Shown here piece by piece: positions 32,081-42,106 of a DNA stretch of 64,000 bases. The DNA is from Phenylobacterium hankyongense (lineage in GTDB: Bacteria > Pseudomonadota > Alphaproteobacteria > Caulobacterales > Caulobacteraceae): positions 1,658,001-1,722,000 of the forward strand of contig NZ_QFYP01000001.1 in the NCBI RefSeq assembly GCF_003254505.1, written 5' to 3'. Within the stretch, counting starts at the first letter, position 1, and the number at the start of each line of letters is the position of its first letter. A program made the translations under genes and the position numbers. Under the pieces are notes generated by a model. It saw only the letters and a list, made by a program, of their open reading frames with translations. It had not been told where the DNA came from and did not search any database.

Positions 32081-34459
32081 TCAGGCGGCGGCGTGTTCGG
32101 CGCAGTCGTCGCCGGAGTCGTCGGCGATGTCCTCGGCGCCCGCGTCCAGCCGGGCGATCTCGCTGATCAGGGCTGTGGGCGAGATCGGCTTGCCGACCAC
32201 GCCGTCCATGCCGGCTTCGAGGTAGGCGCCGCGCTGGTGGGAGAGCACGTTGGCGGTCAGCGCCACGATCGGGGTGCGCGCCACCGCGCCGCCGAGCGCG
32301 CGGACGCGGCGGGCCGCTTCCAGGCCGTCGATGCCCGGCATCTGCACGTCCATCAGGATCAGGTCGAAGCCGCCGCGGGCGGCCGCCTCGACGCCGAGAT
32401 AGCCGTCGGCGGCGGTCTCCACCGAGGCGCCCAGCTGCTCGAGCAGCTTGGTGGCGATCATCCGGTTGGTGGCGTTGTCCTCGACCACCAGCACCCGCAG
32501 CCCCTCCAGGATCGGCGCGACGCACTCGGCCTGCGGGGCCAGGGCCTGGGCCGGCTCGGCCATGAACTCCAGCCAGAAGGTCGAGCCCTCGCCCTGCACG
32601 GAGGTGAAGCCGACGTCGCCGCCCATGATCTCGGCCAGCCGCTTGGTGATCGCCAGCCCCAGGCCCGAGCCGCCGAACTTGCGGGTGGTCGAGGCGTCGC
32701 CCTGGTCGAAGCGCTGGAAGATCCGCGGCTGCGCCTCGATCGGGATGCCGACGCCGGTGTCCTGCACTTCGAAGCGCAGCATGCCCGGCCTCGTCGACGG
32801 GCGGCAGCGGACCACGACGCCGCCGCGCTCGGTGAACTTCACGGCGTTGCCGATCAGGTTGAACAGCGCCTGGCGCACGCGCACCGGGTCGGCCCGCACC
32901 CAGCCCTGCGCGGGATCGGCCTCGACGATCAGCTTCAGCGCCTTGGCCTCGGCCTGCGGGCGGAGCAGCCGCGCCACGCCTTCCACTAGCGCCCTGGGAT
33001 CCACCGGCTCCAGGGCGAGCTCCAGGCAGCCGGCCTCGATCTTCGAGAAGTCGATGACGTCGTTGAGCAGCTCGGCCAGCATGTGGCCGCAGGACAGCGC
33101 CTCTTCCAGCATGTCGCGGCCGTCCTGCGAGAGATCCTCGGTCTTCAGCAGGTGCAGCACGCCCATCACGCCGTTCATCGGCGTGCGGATCTCGTGGCTC
33201 ATGTTGGCGAGGAAGGCGGCCTTGGCCTCGCTGGCCGCCTCGGCCGCCTGCTGGGCCTCGACCAGGGCCAGCTCCTGGCGCTTGCGGGCGTCGAAGTCGT
33301 GGATCAGGCCCACCGCCTTCAGCCAGCGGCCGTTGCGGGTCACCCGCAGGTGGTGCAGCACCCGCACCCAGCGCTCTTCGCCGTCCGGCTTGACGATCCG
33401 CGCCTCGAACGCCTCGCCGGACTGTTTGGCGCCGCCGTGCAGGGCGCGGAAGGACTCGCGGACGTGATCCAGGTCGTCGGGATGGAAGCCCGGGTAGCGC
33501 AGCTCGGTGGCCTTATCGTAGCTGGTGGCGCCCTGGCCGGTGAGCTTCTTGAATTCCGGGGAAGCCCAGAAGGTCTTGTTGACGTGGTCGATCTCGTAGA
33601 CCCCGGCCTCGGCCGCCCGCAGCGCCAGCTTCAGGCGCCGGGCATTGGCCAGGGCCTCGCGCCGGGCCTGGCGCATGCGCTGCTCGCCCAGCCGCGCGGC
33701 GTCGCGGGCCTCGGCCAGTTCGGTGATGTCCTGCGACAGGCCCTTCAGGGCGAACAGCCCGCCCGCGCGGGGCTCGGTGTGGAAGGTGGCGCGCAGGGTG
33801 ATCCAGCGGTCACCGGCCAGCATCCGGTGCTCCAGGCGCCCGGGCTCGCCGGTGGTCGCGGCATGGCGGAATCCGGCCAGGACGGCCGCGCGTTCGCTGG
33901 GATGCAGCAGGGCGCCGAATTCCTTCGGCGTCATCGCCTGCTCGCGGGCGAAGCCGGTCAGCGTCAGCAGCTCGTCGGACCAGGTGATGGCGTCTTCCGA
34001 CGGCTCGTAGGACCAGGTCCCGATGCCCGCCGAGGTCCCCAGCATCTTGCGGGTGCGGCGGGCCTCCTTCAGCTCCTCCGCCCGGGCGCGGTCCTCGGTG
34101 GCGTCGCGCAGGGTGACGATGTGCAGCCCGTCGGCCATCCGCTGGCTGCGCACCGAAACCCACAGCCAGCCGCCGGCCCTCAGCCGGATGCGACGCTCGG
34201 TCTGCGAGACCGAGCCCGGGATCACCTCGGCCAGCCGGGCGCGGATGTCGGCGTGGTCGTCGGGATGGAAGAAGTCGATCACCGCCCGGCCGATCAGCTC
34301 GTCCTCGGCCCAGCCGGTGACGCGCGGCCAGGCCGGATTGACCAGCTGCAGGCGGCCGTCGGGATCGGCCACGTGCATGAGATCGCGGCTGTTCTCGAAC
34401 AGCCACTGGATCATCTCAGCCCTGTCAGCGGCGACTTCCGTCTCGCGTCGTGCCGGCAT
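32081..34459 (-). CDS. hybrid sensor histidine kinase, three PAS domains and receiver
   Basis: The protein has 792 residues and is cytoplasmic (no membrane helix). The start is the ATG at 34459 behind GGGGAAATCC; the open frame further upstream is antisense to the neighbouring gene. Domains: PAS (about 20-125), PAS (about 145-250), PAS (about 285-395), HisKA with phospho-accepting His422 in NMSHEIRTPMNGVMG, HATPase (NLIGNAVKFTERGG, DTGVGIP, GSGLGLAITKRL; about 525-632), and a receiver (about 655-772) with Asp704 in LILMDVQMPGIDG. It should sense an intracellular signal and pass phosphate through its receiver, possibly to an Hpt protein. No cognate regulator is adjacent. Confidence 0.92.
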   Translation of the reverse strand: MPARRETEVAADRAEMIQWLFENSRDLMHVADPDGRLQLVNPAWPRVTGWAEDELIGRAVIDFFHPDDHADIRARLAEVIPGSVSQTERRIRLRAGGWLWVSVRSQRMADGLHIVTLRDATEDRARAEELKEARRTRKMLGTSAGIGTWSYEPSEDAITWSDELLTLTGFAREQAMTPKEFGALLHPSERAAVLAGFRHAATTGEPGRLEHRMLAGDRWITLRATFHTEPRAGGLFALKGLSQDITELAEARDAARLGEQRMRQARREALANARRLKLALRAAEAGVYEIDHVNKTFWASPEFKKLTGQGATSYDKATELRYPGFHPDDLDHVRESFRALHGGAKQSGEAFEARIVKPDGEERWVRVLHHLRVTRNGRWLKAVGLIHDFDARKRQELALVEAQQAAEAASEAKAAFLANMSHEIRTPMNGVMGVLHLLKTEDLSQDGRDMLEEALSCGHMLAELLNDVIDFSKIEAGCLELALEPVDPRALVEGVARLLRPQAEAKALKLIVEADPAQGWVRADPVRVRQALFNLIGNAVKFTERGGVVVRCRPSTRPGMLRFEVQDTGVGIPIEAQPRIFQRFDQGDASTTRKFGGSGLGLAITKRLAEIMGGDVGFTSVQGEGSTFWLEFMAEPAQALAPQAECVAPILEGLRVLVVEDNATNRMIATKLLEQLGASVETAADGYLGVEAAARGGFDLILMDVQMPGIDGLEAARRVRALGGAVARTPIVALTANVLSHQRGAYLEAGMDGVVGKPISPTALISEIARLDAGAEDIADDSGDDCAEHAAA

Positions 34460-34524
34460 GGATTTCCCCGCAGTGGGAGAACCTGTTACCCCAGTTGCGG
34501 TAAACGGAGTGTTTTGAAGCAGGC

Positions 34525-35715
34525 TTAAAAGGCGCTCTCGCCGGTGATCGCGCGGCCGAGGATGAGGGCGTGGACGTCGTGGGCGCCCTCGTAGGTGTTG
34601 ACCGTCTCCAGGTTCGCGGCGTGGCGCATCACATGGTACTCGCCGGAGATGCCGTTGCCGCCGTGGATGTCGCGCGCCTCGCGGGCGATGGCCAACGCCT
34701 TGCCGCAGTTGTTGCGCTTCATCAGGCTGATGGCCTCCGGGACCCAGGCCCCCTCGTCGATCAGCCGGCCGAGCGCCAGCGCCCCTTCGAAGCCCAGCGC
34801 GATCTCGGTCTGCATGTCGGCCAGCTTCTTCTGCACCAGCTGCCGCGCGGCGAGCGGCTTGCCGAACACCTGGCGGGTGAGGGTGTAGTCGCGGCTGGCG
34901 TGCAGGCAGAACTCCGCCGCCCCCATCGCCCCCCAGGCGATGCCGTAGCGGGCCTTGTTGAGGCAGGAGAACGGCCCCCGCAGGCCGCTGACGCCGGGCA
35001 GCATCATGTCTTCCGGCACGAAGACGTCGGCGAGCGCGATCTCGCCGGTCACCGAGGCCCGCAGGGAGAGCTTGTTCTTGATCTGCGGGGTCTCGAACCC
35101 CTTCGAGCCGCGGTCCACCAGGAAGCCGCGGATCACCCCGTCCAGCTTGGCCCAGACCAGGGCCACGTCGGCGATCGGCGAGTTGGTGATCCACATCTTG
35201 GCGCCGTTGAGCACGTAGCCGCCGTCGACCGCCTTGGCTGTCGTGCGCATCGAGGCCGGGTCGGAGCCGCCGTCCGCCTCGGTCAGGCCGAAGCAGCCGA
35301 TGATCTCGCCCTTGGCCATGCCGGGCAGGTACTTGCGCCGTTGATCCTCCGAGCCGAAGGCGAAGATCGGGTACATCACCAGCGAGGACTGCACGCTCAT
35401 CGCCGAGCGGTAGCCGCTGTCCACCGCCTCGATCTCGCGGGCGATCAGGCCATAGGCCACGTGGTTGACCCCGGCGCAGCCGTAGTCCTCGGGCAGCGTC
35501 GGGCCCAGGAAGCCGAGGGCGCCCATCTCGGTCATGATCTCGCGGTCGAACCGCTCCTCGGCGTAGGCCGAGACCACCCGCGGCAAGAGCTTCTCGCGGG
35601 CGTAGGCGCGGGCCGCGTCCCACACCATCCGCTCCTCCTCCGACAGCCGCGAGGCGAGGTCCAGCGGGTCGTCCCAGCGGAAGGTCTTGTGGCTCGCGCC
35701 CGTGTCGGCAGGCAT
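34525..35715 (-). CDS. gcdH: glutaryl-CoA dehydrogenase
   Basis: The protein has 396 residues from the ATG at 35715, which has GGAGATTTCCCC upstream; an ATG seven codons earlier is less well placed. It is an FAD acyl-CoA dehydrogenase of the glutaryl-CoA branch, which oxidises and decarboxylates glutaryl-CoA to crotonyl-CoA in lysine and tryptophan breakdown. Diagnostic segments are [54 protein letters not shown] and [21 protein letters not shown], where the Glu is the catalytic base. No other lysine-degradation gene lies next to it. Confidence 0.93.
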   Translation of the reverse strand: MPADTGASHKTFRWDDPLDLASRLSEEERMVWDAARAYAREKLLPRVVSAYAEERFDREIMTEMGALGFLGPTLPEDYGCAGVNHVAYGLIAREIEAVDSGYRSAMSVQSSLVMYPIFAFGSEDQRRKYLPGMAKGEIIGCFGLTEADGGSDPASMRTTAKAVDGGYVLNGAKMWITNSPIADVALVWAKLDGVIRGFLVDRGSKGFETPQIKNKLSLRASVTGEIALADVFVPEDMMLPGVSGLRGPFSCLNKARYGIAWGAMGAAEFCLHASRDYTLTRQVFGKPLAARQLVQKKLADMQTEIALGFEGALALGRLIDEGAWVPEAISLMKRNNCGKALAIAREARDIHGGNGISGEYHVMRHAANLETVNTYEGAHDVHALILGRAITGESAF

Positions 35716-35928
35716 GGGGAAATCTCCTGAATTCAATGCGGTGGCTTATGACGCGAAATCAGCGTCCCGTGTAGACGCCTCTGCGCGGGGGAATCTTGCA
35801 ACCCCCGGCGTCTGTCCCCCGCCGTCTTCGCGGGGCATACTTCAAAAGGCATAGCGCGCGTCCCTCGGACGGCCGTGACCGTCCAGGCAGCGCGCCGGCG
35901 CCCGAAGCCGCGCGAGGAATGCCGTTCG

Positions 35929-37593
35929 ATGATTGGCGCAGCCGCCGTCCTGAAAGAACAAGACTTCATCCTGTCGAGCCTGGCGCCGAGCCCCGGGCAA
36001 AAGCGGCTCGCCCTGGCGGTCGTCGTGTTCCTGCTGGCGGCGTTTTTCACCATCGTCGGGCCGCTGGCGGCGGTTCACCTTCCGAAGGTCGGCGCGTTCA
36101 TCGCCATCTACGCCACCGCGATGTTCGTCACGGACATGATCACCGCGGTGCTGCTGTTTGCGCAGTTCTCGATCCTGCGTTCGCGCGCCCTGCTGGCGAT
36201 CTCCAGCGGCTACCTCTTCGCCGCGCTGATGGTGATCCCGTGGATGCTGACGTTCCCGAGCGTGATCGCGCCGACCGGTCTGCTCGGCGCCGGCCTGCAA
36301 AGCACGGTGTGGCTGTACATGATCTGGCACGCCGGCTTTCCCATCATGGTCATCGCCTATGCCCTGCTGAAGGATGTCGATCCGACCCAGCGGCTGTGGG
36401 CCGGCTCCGTGCGGACCGCCATTCTTTGGACGGTAGGCCTGACCGCCGGCGTGGTGTGCGCCGCGACATACCTGGTCACCGCCGACCCGCAGTTGCCGCC
36501 CCTGATGCTGGACCCCGTTCAGCTTTCACCGCTGTGGGCCTATGCCGCCGCCGGCCCGATCCTGCTGAGCGTCACGGCCGGTGTCCTGCTGTGGACGCGG
36601 CGGCGTTCGGTGCTCGACCTGTGGCTCATGGTGGTGATGTGCGCCTATGTGATCGAGATCGGCCTGATCCGGTTCCCAATCCCCGCCAGGTACAGCATCG
36701 GCTGGTACAGCGGGCGGGTCATCGGGGTCCTGTCCGCAAGTCTCGTCCTGTTCGTCCTGCTCTACGAGATAACCACCCTCTATGCCGGGCTCCTGCGGGC
36801 GGTCTCGGCGCAGCGTCGGGAGCGCGAGGCGCGGTTGATGACCGGGGATGCGGTGTCGGCTTCGATCGCTCACGAGATCAGGCAACCGCTGGCGGCGATG
36901 ACCACAAGCGCCGCGGCGGGCCGTCGCTGGCTCAACCGCGAGACTCCCGATCTCCCTGAGGCCATGGCCGCCTTCGAAGCCATCTCGACGGCGGGGGAGC
37001 GCGCCGGCGCCCTGATCGAGGGCATCCGGGCCATGTTCAGGAAGGACGCCATGACGAGAACGTCCGTCGACATGAACGAACTCGTCTCGGAGGCGCTCGG
37101 CCAACTCAGCGACGAATTGCGGGAGCACCGGATATCGGTGCGAACCGAGCTTCCGACCCGGGCGCCGCGGGTCACCGGCGATCGCGTGCAGCTGCAACAG
37201 GTGCTGGTGAACCTGATCGCCAACGCGATCGACGCGATGGCGAACACGGAAGGGCCGCGGGAACTGCGCGTGAAGTCGGCGGCTCATGAGGCGGGCGGCG
37301 CGGTCATTTCGGTCTCGGACACCGGCCCGGGCGTGGAGGCGACGCACCGGGATCAGATCTTCAATCCGCTCTTCACCACCAAGGCCCACGGCATGGGCAT
37401 GGGCCTGTCCATCTGCCGCTCGATCGTCGAGGCCCATGACGGGCAGCTCTGGGTGACGCCGAACCGGCCCCACGGAGCCGTCTTTCAGCTCCTGGTTCCC
37501 GCCGACCCCGCCGACTCCGCGGGCCGCGAAAAGCCGTCCAAGGGCGACGTTCGCGCGTCCGGCGGCGACCCGGCCGTGGCCCGCCTGCAGTAG
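35929..37593 (+). CDS. sensor histidine kinase with MASE4-type membrane sensor
   Basis: The protein has 554 residues from the ATG at 35929 (GAGGAATGCCGTTCG upstream); a GTG at 35875 is an alternative start. Residues about 25-285 hold eight or so membrane helices in the MASE4 pattern (VFLLAAFFTIVGPLAAVHLPKVGAFI ... ATAMFVTDMITAVLLFAQF). His315 lies in SIAHEIRQPLAAM, a HisKA variant of the FixL/DctB kind. The ATPase part has NLIANAIDAMANTEG, DTGPGVE, and GMGMGLSICRSIVEAHDGQLW. MASE4 sensors respond to unknown membrane signals. No response regulator gene is adjacent, so the partner is elsewhere. Confidence 0.9.
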   Translation: MIGAAAVLKEQDFILSSLAPSPGQKRLALAVVVFLLAAFFTIVGPLAAVHLPKVGAFIAIYATAMFVTDMITAVLLFAQFSILRSRALLAISSGYLFAALMVIPWMLTFPSVIAPTGLLGAGLQSTVWLYMIWHAGFPIMVIAYALLKDVDPTQRLWAGSVRTAILWTVGLTAGVVCAATYLVTADPQLPPLMLDPVQLSPLWAYAAAGPILLSVTAGVLLWTRRRSVLDLWLMVVMCAYVIEIGLIRFPIPARYSIGWYSGRVIGVLSASLVLFVLLYEITTLYAGLLRAVSAQRREREARLMTGDAVSASIAHEIRQPLAAMTTSAAAGRRWLNRETPDLPEAMAAFEAISTAGERAGALIEGIRAMFRKDAMTRTSVDMNELVSEALGQLSDELREHRISVRTELPTRAPRVTGDRVQLQQVLVNLIANAIDAMANTEGPRELRVKSAAHEAGGAVISVSDTGPGVEATHRDQIFNPLFTTKAHGMGMGLSICRSIVEAHDGQLWVTPNRPHGAVFQLLVPADPADSAGREKPSKGDVRASGGDPAVARLQ

Positions 37594-37627
37594 GGCCCAC
37601 CGTCCGGCGGCCAGGTCCGACGCCTTC

Positions 37628-37650
37628 TTGCGACTCATTCTTATTGTCAG
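37628..37650 (+). promoter_or_regulatory. Fur-like iron box upstream of siderophore receptor
   Basis: The sequence TTGCGACTCATTCTTATTGTCAG lies about 50 bases before the receptor start. Its core (TGC-A-T-ATTCT-ATT-CA spacing) resembles alphaproteobacterial Fur operators, with the two arms around ATTCTTATT. The downstream genes (siderophore receptor and PiuC-type oxygenase) are classic Fur targets. Confidence 0.6.
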
Positions 37651-37672
37651 CCTTGGCTGTTCTAGTTAAGAA

Positions 37673-37695
37673 CGCCTCGCATTTGCAGCGAGGCG
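37673..37695 (+). promoter_or_regulatory. 8-bp hairpin overlapping the ribosome binding site of the receptor
   Basis: CGCCTCGC (37673-37680) pairs perfectly with GCGAGGCG (37688-37695) around a 7-base loop ATTTGCA. The right arm contains the GAGGCGAG ribosome binding site, and the ATG begins four bases after the stem. When folded, the hairpin would hide the site from ribosomes. Confidence 0.55.
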
Positions 37696-37699
37696 AGAG

Positions 37700-40174
37700 A
37701 TGCGGGGCGGGGCGGCGTCGGGCGTGGTGGGCTATTGGACGGGCAAGGGCGCGCGCGTGGCGCAGGCCCTGGCGCTGGCCGCCGGAGCCGCGGCGTTCGG
37801 CGGGGCCGCCCAGGCGGACGACGCCGGGGCCGGCGCGGCGACGGAGATCTCCGGCGTCACGGTGACGGCCGCCCGCCCGCCGCTCGACCCGGGCCTCGCG
37901 ACCGCCCTGACCACGGTGCGGGACACGCCCCAGGCGATCAGCGTCATCGACCAGGCGCAGCTGAAGGCGCAGGGCGTCGCCAGCCTCGAACAGGCGCTGC
38001 GCAACGTCCCCGGCATCACCATCGCCATCGGCGAGGGGGGCACGCTGAACGGCGACCAGTTCAAGATCCGCGGCTTCGACGCCAAGGACGACGTCTACGT
38101 CGACGGCCTGCGCGACTTCGGCGCCTACACCCGCGACAGCTTCAACTACGAGGAGGTGCAGGTCCTGAAAGGTCCGTCCGGCGCGATGTTCGGGCGCGGG
38201 ACCACGGGCGGGGCGATCAACACCATCTCGAAGCAGCCCAGGCTGGAGGACTTCGCCAGCCTCGACGCCTATGCCGGCGGCGGCGAGTACTACCGGGCGC
38301 TGGCCGATATCAACCGCAAGCTCGGCGCCGGCGCCGCCGTGCGGCTGAGCCTGATGGCCAACGACAGCGGCGTGGTCGACCGCGACCTTGTCCATTCCCA
38401 GCGCTGGGGGGCGGCGGCGACCATCGGGTTCGGCCTGGGCGCGGACACCACCCTCACCGCCAGCTACCTGCACCAGCACAATCACCAGCGGCCGGACTAC
38501 GGCGTCGTGGTGGTGCAGCGGCCCGGCGAGCTGATCGCGCGGCCGGCGACCGAATACGACGTCGGCGTCGAGCGCTCGACCTACCTGGGCTTCCGCAACG
38601 ACGTCGACCGGTCGGACGCCGACATGCTGACGGTGCGGCTGACCCACCAGCTGAACGACAAGGTGAGGCTCACCTCGGACACCCGCTACGGCCTCTACAG
38701 CCGCGACTTCCAGTACACGACGCTGGACCAGTGCGCCGCCGCCTGCACCACGGCGCTGTTCGACGGCAATCCGGCGACCGAGGCCTTCGGCGGCATCGGC
38801 GGCTCCAGCCCCTACGCGATGGACGCCTGGGGGCTACAGAACATCTCCACCGCGCGGATCGACTACGACCTGGGGCCACTGAGGAACCAGGCCATCGTCG
38901 GCGTCGACCTGTCGAAACAGGTGAACGACAAGCTGTTCTACGCCTACGCCCTGCCGGCGGGGATCACGACGCGGCCGAACCTGCCGCATCCGATCGTCAA
39001 CCCGGACCCGAACTTCCCGCCCGGCTACACGGTGTTCCGCGCGATCCCCGGCCAGACCATCAGCTGCGCGGGCAGCGGTAACTGCACGACCAACCTGCTG
39101 GGCCCGACCGTCTTCACCAATGTGACCGGCGCGGGCGCGCTGGACAGTCATGGCGAGAGCACCGACCTCGGCGTCTTCCTGACCGACCGGCTGTGGCTGA
39201 GCGGCAAGCTGTCGGTGATCGGCAGCCTGCGGCTGGACCGCTACGCGGCGCAGGTCGGGACGCTGACCTACGCGAACGCCTTTTCCACGGTGAAGGCCAG
39301 GTCGACCCTGACCAGCCCGCGCGTCAGCCTGGTGTTCGAGCCCGCCGCCGACCAGACCTGGTACCTCTCCTGGGGCAAGTCGCAGACCCCGCAGGGGACC
39401 TCGGTGGTGGGCGCGGGCACGGCGCTGACGCTGAGCGCCAAGGACCTGGCGCCGGAGGACAGCGAGATCCTCGAGGCCGGCGCCAAGCTCGCCATTCCGC
39501 ACACCCGCCTGGCGGCCACCGTCTCGGTGTTCGACATCGCGAAGGACAACGCCCTGCAGGCGGACCCGGCCACCGGCTTCCTGCAGGCGCAGTCCGGCGA
39601 GCGGCAGGAGGTGAAGGGCGTCGAGCTCGGGCTGACGGGCAAGGTGACCGACGCCTGGAGCGTGAGCGCCGGCTACAGCTATCTCGACGCCAGGATCAAG
39701 CAGTCGTTCTCCAACTGCGCCGTCCCCACGACCACCAGCGGCGCGCCGACCAACATCGTCTGCGTCCCCGGCGTGACCGCCGCCGCTCCGGTGCTGAACA
39801 CCGTGGCGGTCGGCCGGCAGGTGACCTTTGTGCCGAAGCACTCGGCCTCGCTGTTCACCACCTACGACCTCAGCCGGTTCGTCGACGGGCTGTCGGTGGG
39901 CGGCGACGTCACCTACCAGAGCAAGCTGTTCCTGGCCTATGTCGCCCGCAGCCTCAGCTATGCCGACCCCGCGACCCTGACCGCCGCGCGGATCGCCGAG
40001 ACGCCGGAAAGCGTCACCCTCAACGCCTACGCCAGCTACCGGACCGGCCGCTGCCGGTTCGCGGTCAACGTCTACAACCTGGCGGATCGGCTCAACTACA
40101 CCCAGGTGTTCGCCAACCGCGCGGTCCCGGCGGCCGGGCGCACGGTGATCGTCTCCGTCGGGGCGAGCTTCTAG
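37700..40174 (+). CDS. TonB-dependent siderophore receptor (Fiu/catecholate type)
   Basis: The protein has 824 residues: a signal peptide ending in GGAAQA (about residue 39), a TonB-box-like region (SGVTVTAA), a plug domain ([33 protein letters not shown] ... [41 protein letters not shown]), and a barrel ending in VSVGASF with the terminal Phe. The plug closely follows Fiu/catecholate siderophore receptors. A Cys-containing extracellular loop ([14 protein letters not shown]) and a pair near residue 455 (SCAGSGNC) may form disulphides. A Fur-like box and a hairpin over the ribosome binding site precede it. The oxygenase gene follows after 2 bases. Confidence 0.93.
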   Translation: MRGGAASGVVGYWTGKGARVAQALALAAGAAAFGGAAQADDAGAGAATEISGVTVTAARPPLDPGLATALTTVRDTPQAISVIDQAQLKAQGVASLEQALRNVPGITIAIGEGGTLNGDQFKIRGFDAKDDVYVDGLRDFGAYTRDSFNYEEVQVLKGPSGAMFGRGTTGGAINTISKQPRLEDFASLDAYAGGGEYYRALADINRKLGAGAAVRLSLMANDSGVVDRDLVHSQRWGAAATIGFGLGADTTLTASYLHQHNHQRPDYGVVVVQRPGELIARPATEYDVGVERSTYLGFRNDVDRSDADMLTVRLTHQLNDKVRLTSDTRYGLYSRDFQYTTLDQCAAACTTALFDGNPATEAFGGIGGSSPYAMDAWGLQNISTARIDYDLGPLRNQAIVGVDLSKQVNDKLFYAYALPAGITTRPNLPHPIVNPDPNFPPGYTVFRAIPGQTISCAGSGNCTTNLLGPTVFTNVTGAGALDSHGESTDLGVFLTDRLWLSGKLSVIGSLRLDRYAAQVGTLTYANAFSTVKARSTLTSPRVSLVFEPAADQTWYLSWGKSQTPQGTSVVGAGTALTLSAKDLAPEDSEILEAGAKLAIPHTRLAATVSVFDIAKDNALQADPATGFLQAQSGERQEVKGVELGLTGKVTDAWSVSAGYSYLDARIKQSFSNCAVPTTTSGAPTNIVCVPGVTAAAPVLNTVAVGRQVTFVPKHSASLFTTYDLSRFVDGLSVGGDVTYQSKLFLAYVARSLSYADPATLTAARIAETPESVTLNAYASYRTGRCRFAVNVYNLADRLNYTQVFANRAVPAAGRTVIVSVGASF

Positions 40175-40176
40175 CC

Positions 40177-40854
40177 ATGCTGCTGCACATCGAAAACGTG
40201 CTGACGCCGGAGCAGGTCGCCCAGTGCCGCCGGCGGCTGGCGGCCAGCGACTGGGTGGACGGCCGCATCACCGCCGGCGAGCAGTCGGCCCGGGCCAAGC
40301 GCAACCTGCAGGTCCCGGAGGGCTCCGATGCGTCGCGGGAGCTCGGCGAGCTGATCCTCGGCGCGCTCGGCCGCAATCCGGAGTTCGTCTCCGCCGCCCT
40401 GCCGCTCAGGGTCTTCCCGCCGCTGTTCAACCGCTACGACGCCGGCATGGGCTTCGACACCCACGTCGACAACGCCATCCGCTTCGCCGGGCCGGTGCGC
40501 TACCGGACCGACCTGTCGGCCACCCTGTTCCTCAGCGATCCCGGCGACTACGACGGCGGCGAGCTGATCGTCGAGGACACCTACGGCGAGCACGCCGTGA
40601 AGCTCGCGGCCGGCGACCTGATCCTCTATCCGGCGTCGAGCCTGCACAGGGTCGCCCCAATCACCCGCGGGTCGCGCTGGGCGGCGTTCTTCTGGACCCA
40701 GTCGATGGTGAAGTCGGACGAGCAGCGGACCCTGCTCTGGGCGCTCGATCAGGCGGTCCAGAAGCTCACCCTCAAGGTGGGGCAGGCCGACCCGGAGGTC
40801 GTCAGCCTGACCGGGACCTACCACAACCTGCTGCGGATGTGGGTCGAGGTCTAG
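40177..40854 (+). CDS. piuC: Fe(II)/2-oxoglutarate-dependent PKHD-type hydroxylase PiuC
   Basis: The protein has 225 residues, the normal size of PiuC/YbiX. The iron ligands are His and Asp in [10 protein letters not shown] and the distal His in [20 protein letters not shown], where the Arg binds 2-oxoglutarate. The N terminus [14 protein letters not shown] and the segment LRMWVEV at the end match the family. It starts two bases after the receptor stop codon and is part of the same iron-regulated transcript. The natural substrate of PiuC is not known; the conserved pairing with Fiu-type receptors suggests processing of catechol siderophores or of the receptor. Confidence 0.92.
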   Translation: MLLHIENVLTPEQVAQCRRRLAASDWVDGRITAGEQSARAKRNLQVPEGSDASRELGELILGALGRNPEFVSAALPLRVFPPLFNRYDAGMGFDTHVDNAIRFAGPVRYRTDLSATLFLSDPGDYDGGELIVEDTYGEHAVKLAAGDLILYPASSLHRVAPITRGSRWAAFFWTQSMVKSDEQRTLLWALDQAVQKLTLKVGQADPEVVSLTGTYHNLLRMWVEV

Positions 40855-40914
40855 GCGGCGCAACCAAGGGCCGGCTGTGGTGTTCCCAATCCGGACGCCT
40901 GAAGGATCTGGACG

Positions 40915-41103
40915 ATGACGCAATCCGGCGCGCTCGATGTGCTGAAGCCCTTCGCCTGGCTGGCGCTGGCGGCCTTCCTGGTCGGCTTCGTCAGCTACCT
41001 GGCGCTCGGCCAGCCGTCGCAGGCCCTCGCCCACGAACGCGCCCACGCCGCGCTGGTCTCCGGCCCCGCGTCCGACGACTGGAACCTCCCCAAGCACATC
41101 TGA
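40915..41103 (+). CDS. small membrane protein downstream of piuC
   Basis: The protein has 62 residues behind GGATCTGGACG. It has one hydrophobic helix (about residues 14-34, WLALAAFLVGFVSYLALG) and then a short tail with two His residues (AHERAHAAL) that ends DDWNLPKHI. A single-pass inner-membrane protein is likely. It sits 60 bases after piuC and could belong to the iron operon. I do not recognise the family. Confidence 0.6.
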   Translation: MTQSGALDVLKPFAWLALAAFLVGFVSYLALGQPSQALAHERAHAALVSGPASDDWNLPKHI

Positions 41104-41176
41104 CGTAGGGCCTTCCCCCTGCGGGAGCAGACCTTTCCCGCGCCGGCGGCTCGCTTCTGCGCCGCAGGCGCTGTTT

Positions 41177-41271
41177 GTCCACGAACCACACGAACCACAC
41201 GAACGGGATCGCGCGCTGGCGAAGTCCTGCCAGATCAACCTTCGTTCGTGTGGTTCGTGTGGTTCGTGGAC
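41177..41271. repeat. perfect 29-bp inverted repeat made of 9-bp CACACGAAC units
   Basis: The left arm (41177-41205) and the right arm (41243-41271) are exact reverse complements over 29 bases, separated by 37 bases. Each arm is itself a tandem run of CACACGAAC-type units (or its complement). It lies between the convergent iron operon and cysQ. It could fold into a very stable hairpin and terminate in both directions, but the sequence is not GC-rich and has no T-tract, so a dispersed repeat element is more likely. Confidence 0.85.
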
Positions 41272-41332
41272 GATCTAGAGCGGCGCTGGCGCGCCATCAG
41301 GCCGTCCCCGGCGAGCAAGCCGTAATCGGACG

Positions 41333-42106
41333 CTATGCTCCGCCGCGCGCCACGAACCAGCCGTTGCGGAAGCCCTGGTCGGCCTTGCCGTAGACGAAGG
41401 GCTCGCCCTCGGGCGTGGTCAGCCGGCCGCCGGCCGCCTCCAGCACCGCCTGGCCCGCGGCGGTGTCCCATTCCATGGTCGGCCCGTGCCGCGGATAGAT
41501 GTCCGCCGCGCCCTCGGCGATCCGGCAGAGCTTGATCGAGGAGTCCATCGGCTCGCGCCGGTCGAAACCGTACTGCTCGGCGAGCTTCCGGGCGGTCTCG
41601 TCCTTCATGGTGTGGCTGACCAGGGCCAGGGCCTCGCCGGTCGGCCAGGGGCGCACCCGCACCGCCTGCGCCGCGCCGCCGTCGCGCCGCTTCAGCGCGC
41701 CGCCCGGGGCGGTGAACCAGGCCTCGCCGGTCGGCGGGGCGACGACGGCGCCGGCCACCGGGCGGCCGTGCTCGATCAGGCCGATGTTGACGGTGAAGTG
41801 CGGGTCGCCGCGCACGAAGGCCTTGGTGCCGTCCAGCGGGTCGACCAGGAAGAAGCGCGGGCCGATCGCCTCGGGGGCGCCGAACTCGCTGGCGTCCTCC
41901 TCGGAGACCACCGGGATGTCGGGGAAATGCCGGGCCAGCGCCTCCAGGATCAGCGCCTCGCCGCGCTTGTCGGCCTCGGTCACCGGGCTCTCGTCGGCCT
42001 TGGTGGTCACCGTCAGGCCCGAGCGCCACAGCGGCAGGATCAGCCGCGCCGCGGCTTCGCAGATCTCGGCGAGCGTCTCGCCCATGTCGTTCGTCGTTTC
42101 GCTCAA
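41333..42106 (-). CDS. cysQ: 3'(2'),5'-bisphosphate nucleotidase
   Basis: The protein has 257 residues of the inositol monophosphatase superfamily. CysQ removes the 3'-phosphate from PAP and PAPS formed in sulfate assimilation. Metal-binding motifs are VVSEEDA, DPLDGTKAFVRG and TMEWDTAAGQAVLEAAGG. The start given is a TTG that overlaps the stop of the upstream DUF3553 gene by four bases (TTGA); an ATG seven codons later (42085) is an alternative. Confidence 0.93.
   Translation of the reverse strand: MSETTNDMGETLAEICEAAARLILPLWRSGLTVTTKADESPVTEADKRGEALILEALARHFPDIPVVSEEDASEFGAPEAIGPRFFLVDPLDGTKAFVRGDPHFTVNIGLIEHGRPVAGAVVAPPTGEAWFTAPGGALKRRDGGAAQAVRVRPWPTGEALALVSHTMKDETARKLAEQYGFDRREPMDSSIKLCRIAEGAADIYPRHGPTMEWDTAAGQAVLEAAGGRLTTPEGEPFVYGKADQGFRNGWFVARGGA

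Noticed and set aside
32081-35623. 1180-residue open frame on the minus strand
   Set aside because: Only the part below 34459 is the hybrid kinase; the upstream part is in a different frame from the glutaryl-CoA dehydrogenase gene and has the composition of an out-of-frame GC-rich shadow.
41177-41271. CRISPR-like array
   Set aside because: The units are only 9 bases, have no unique spacers and are arranged as one inverted pair.
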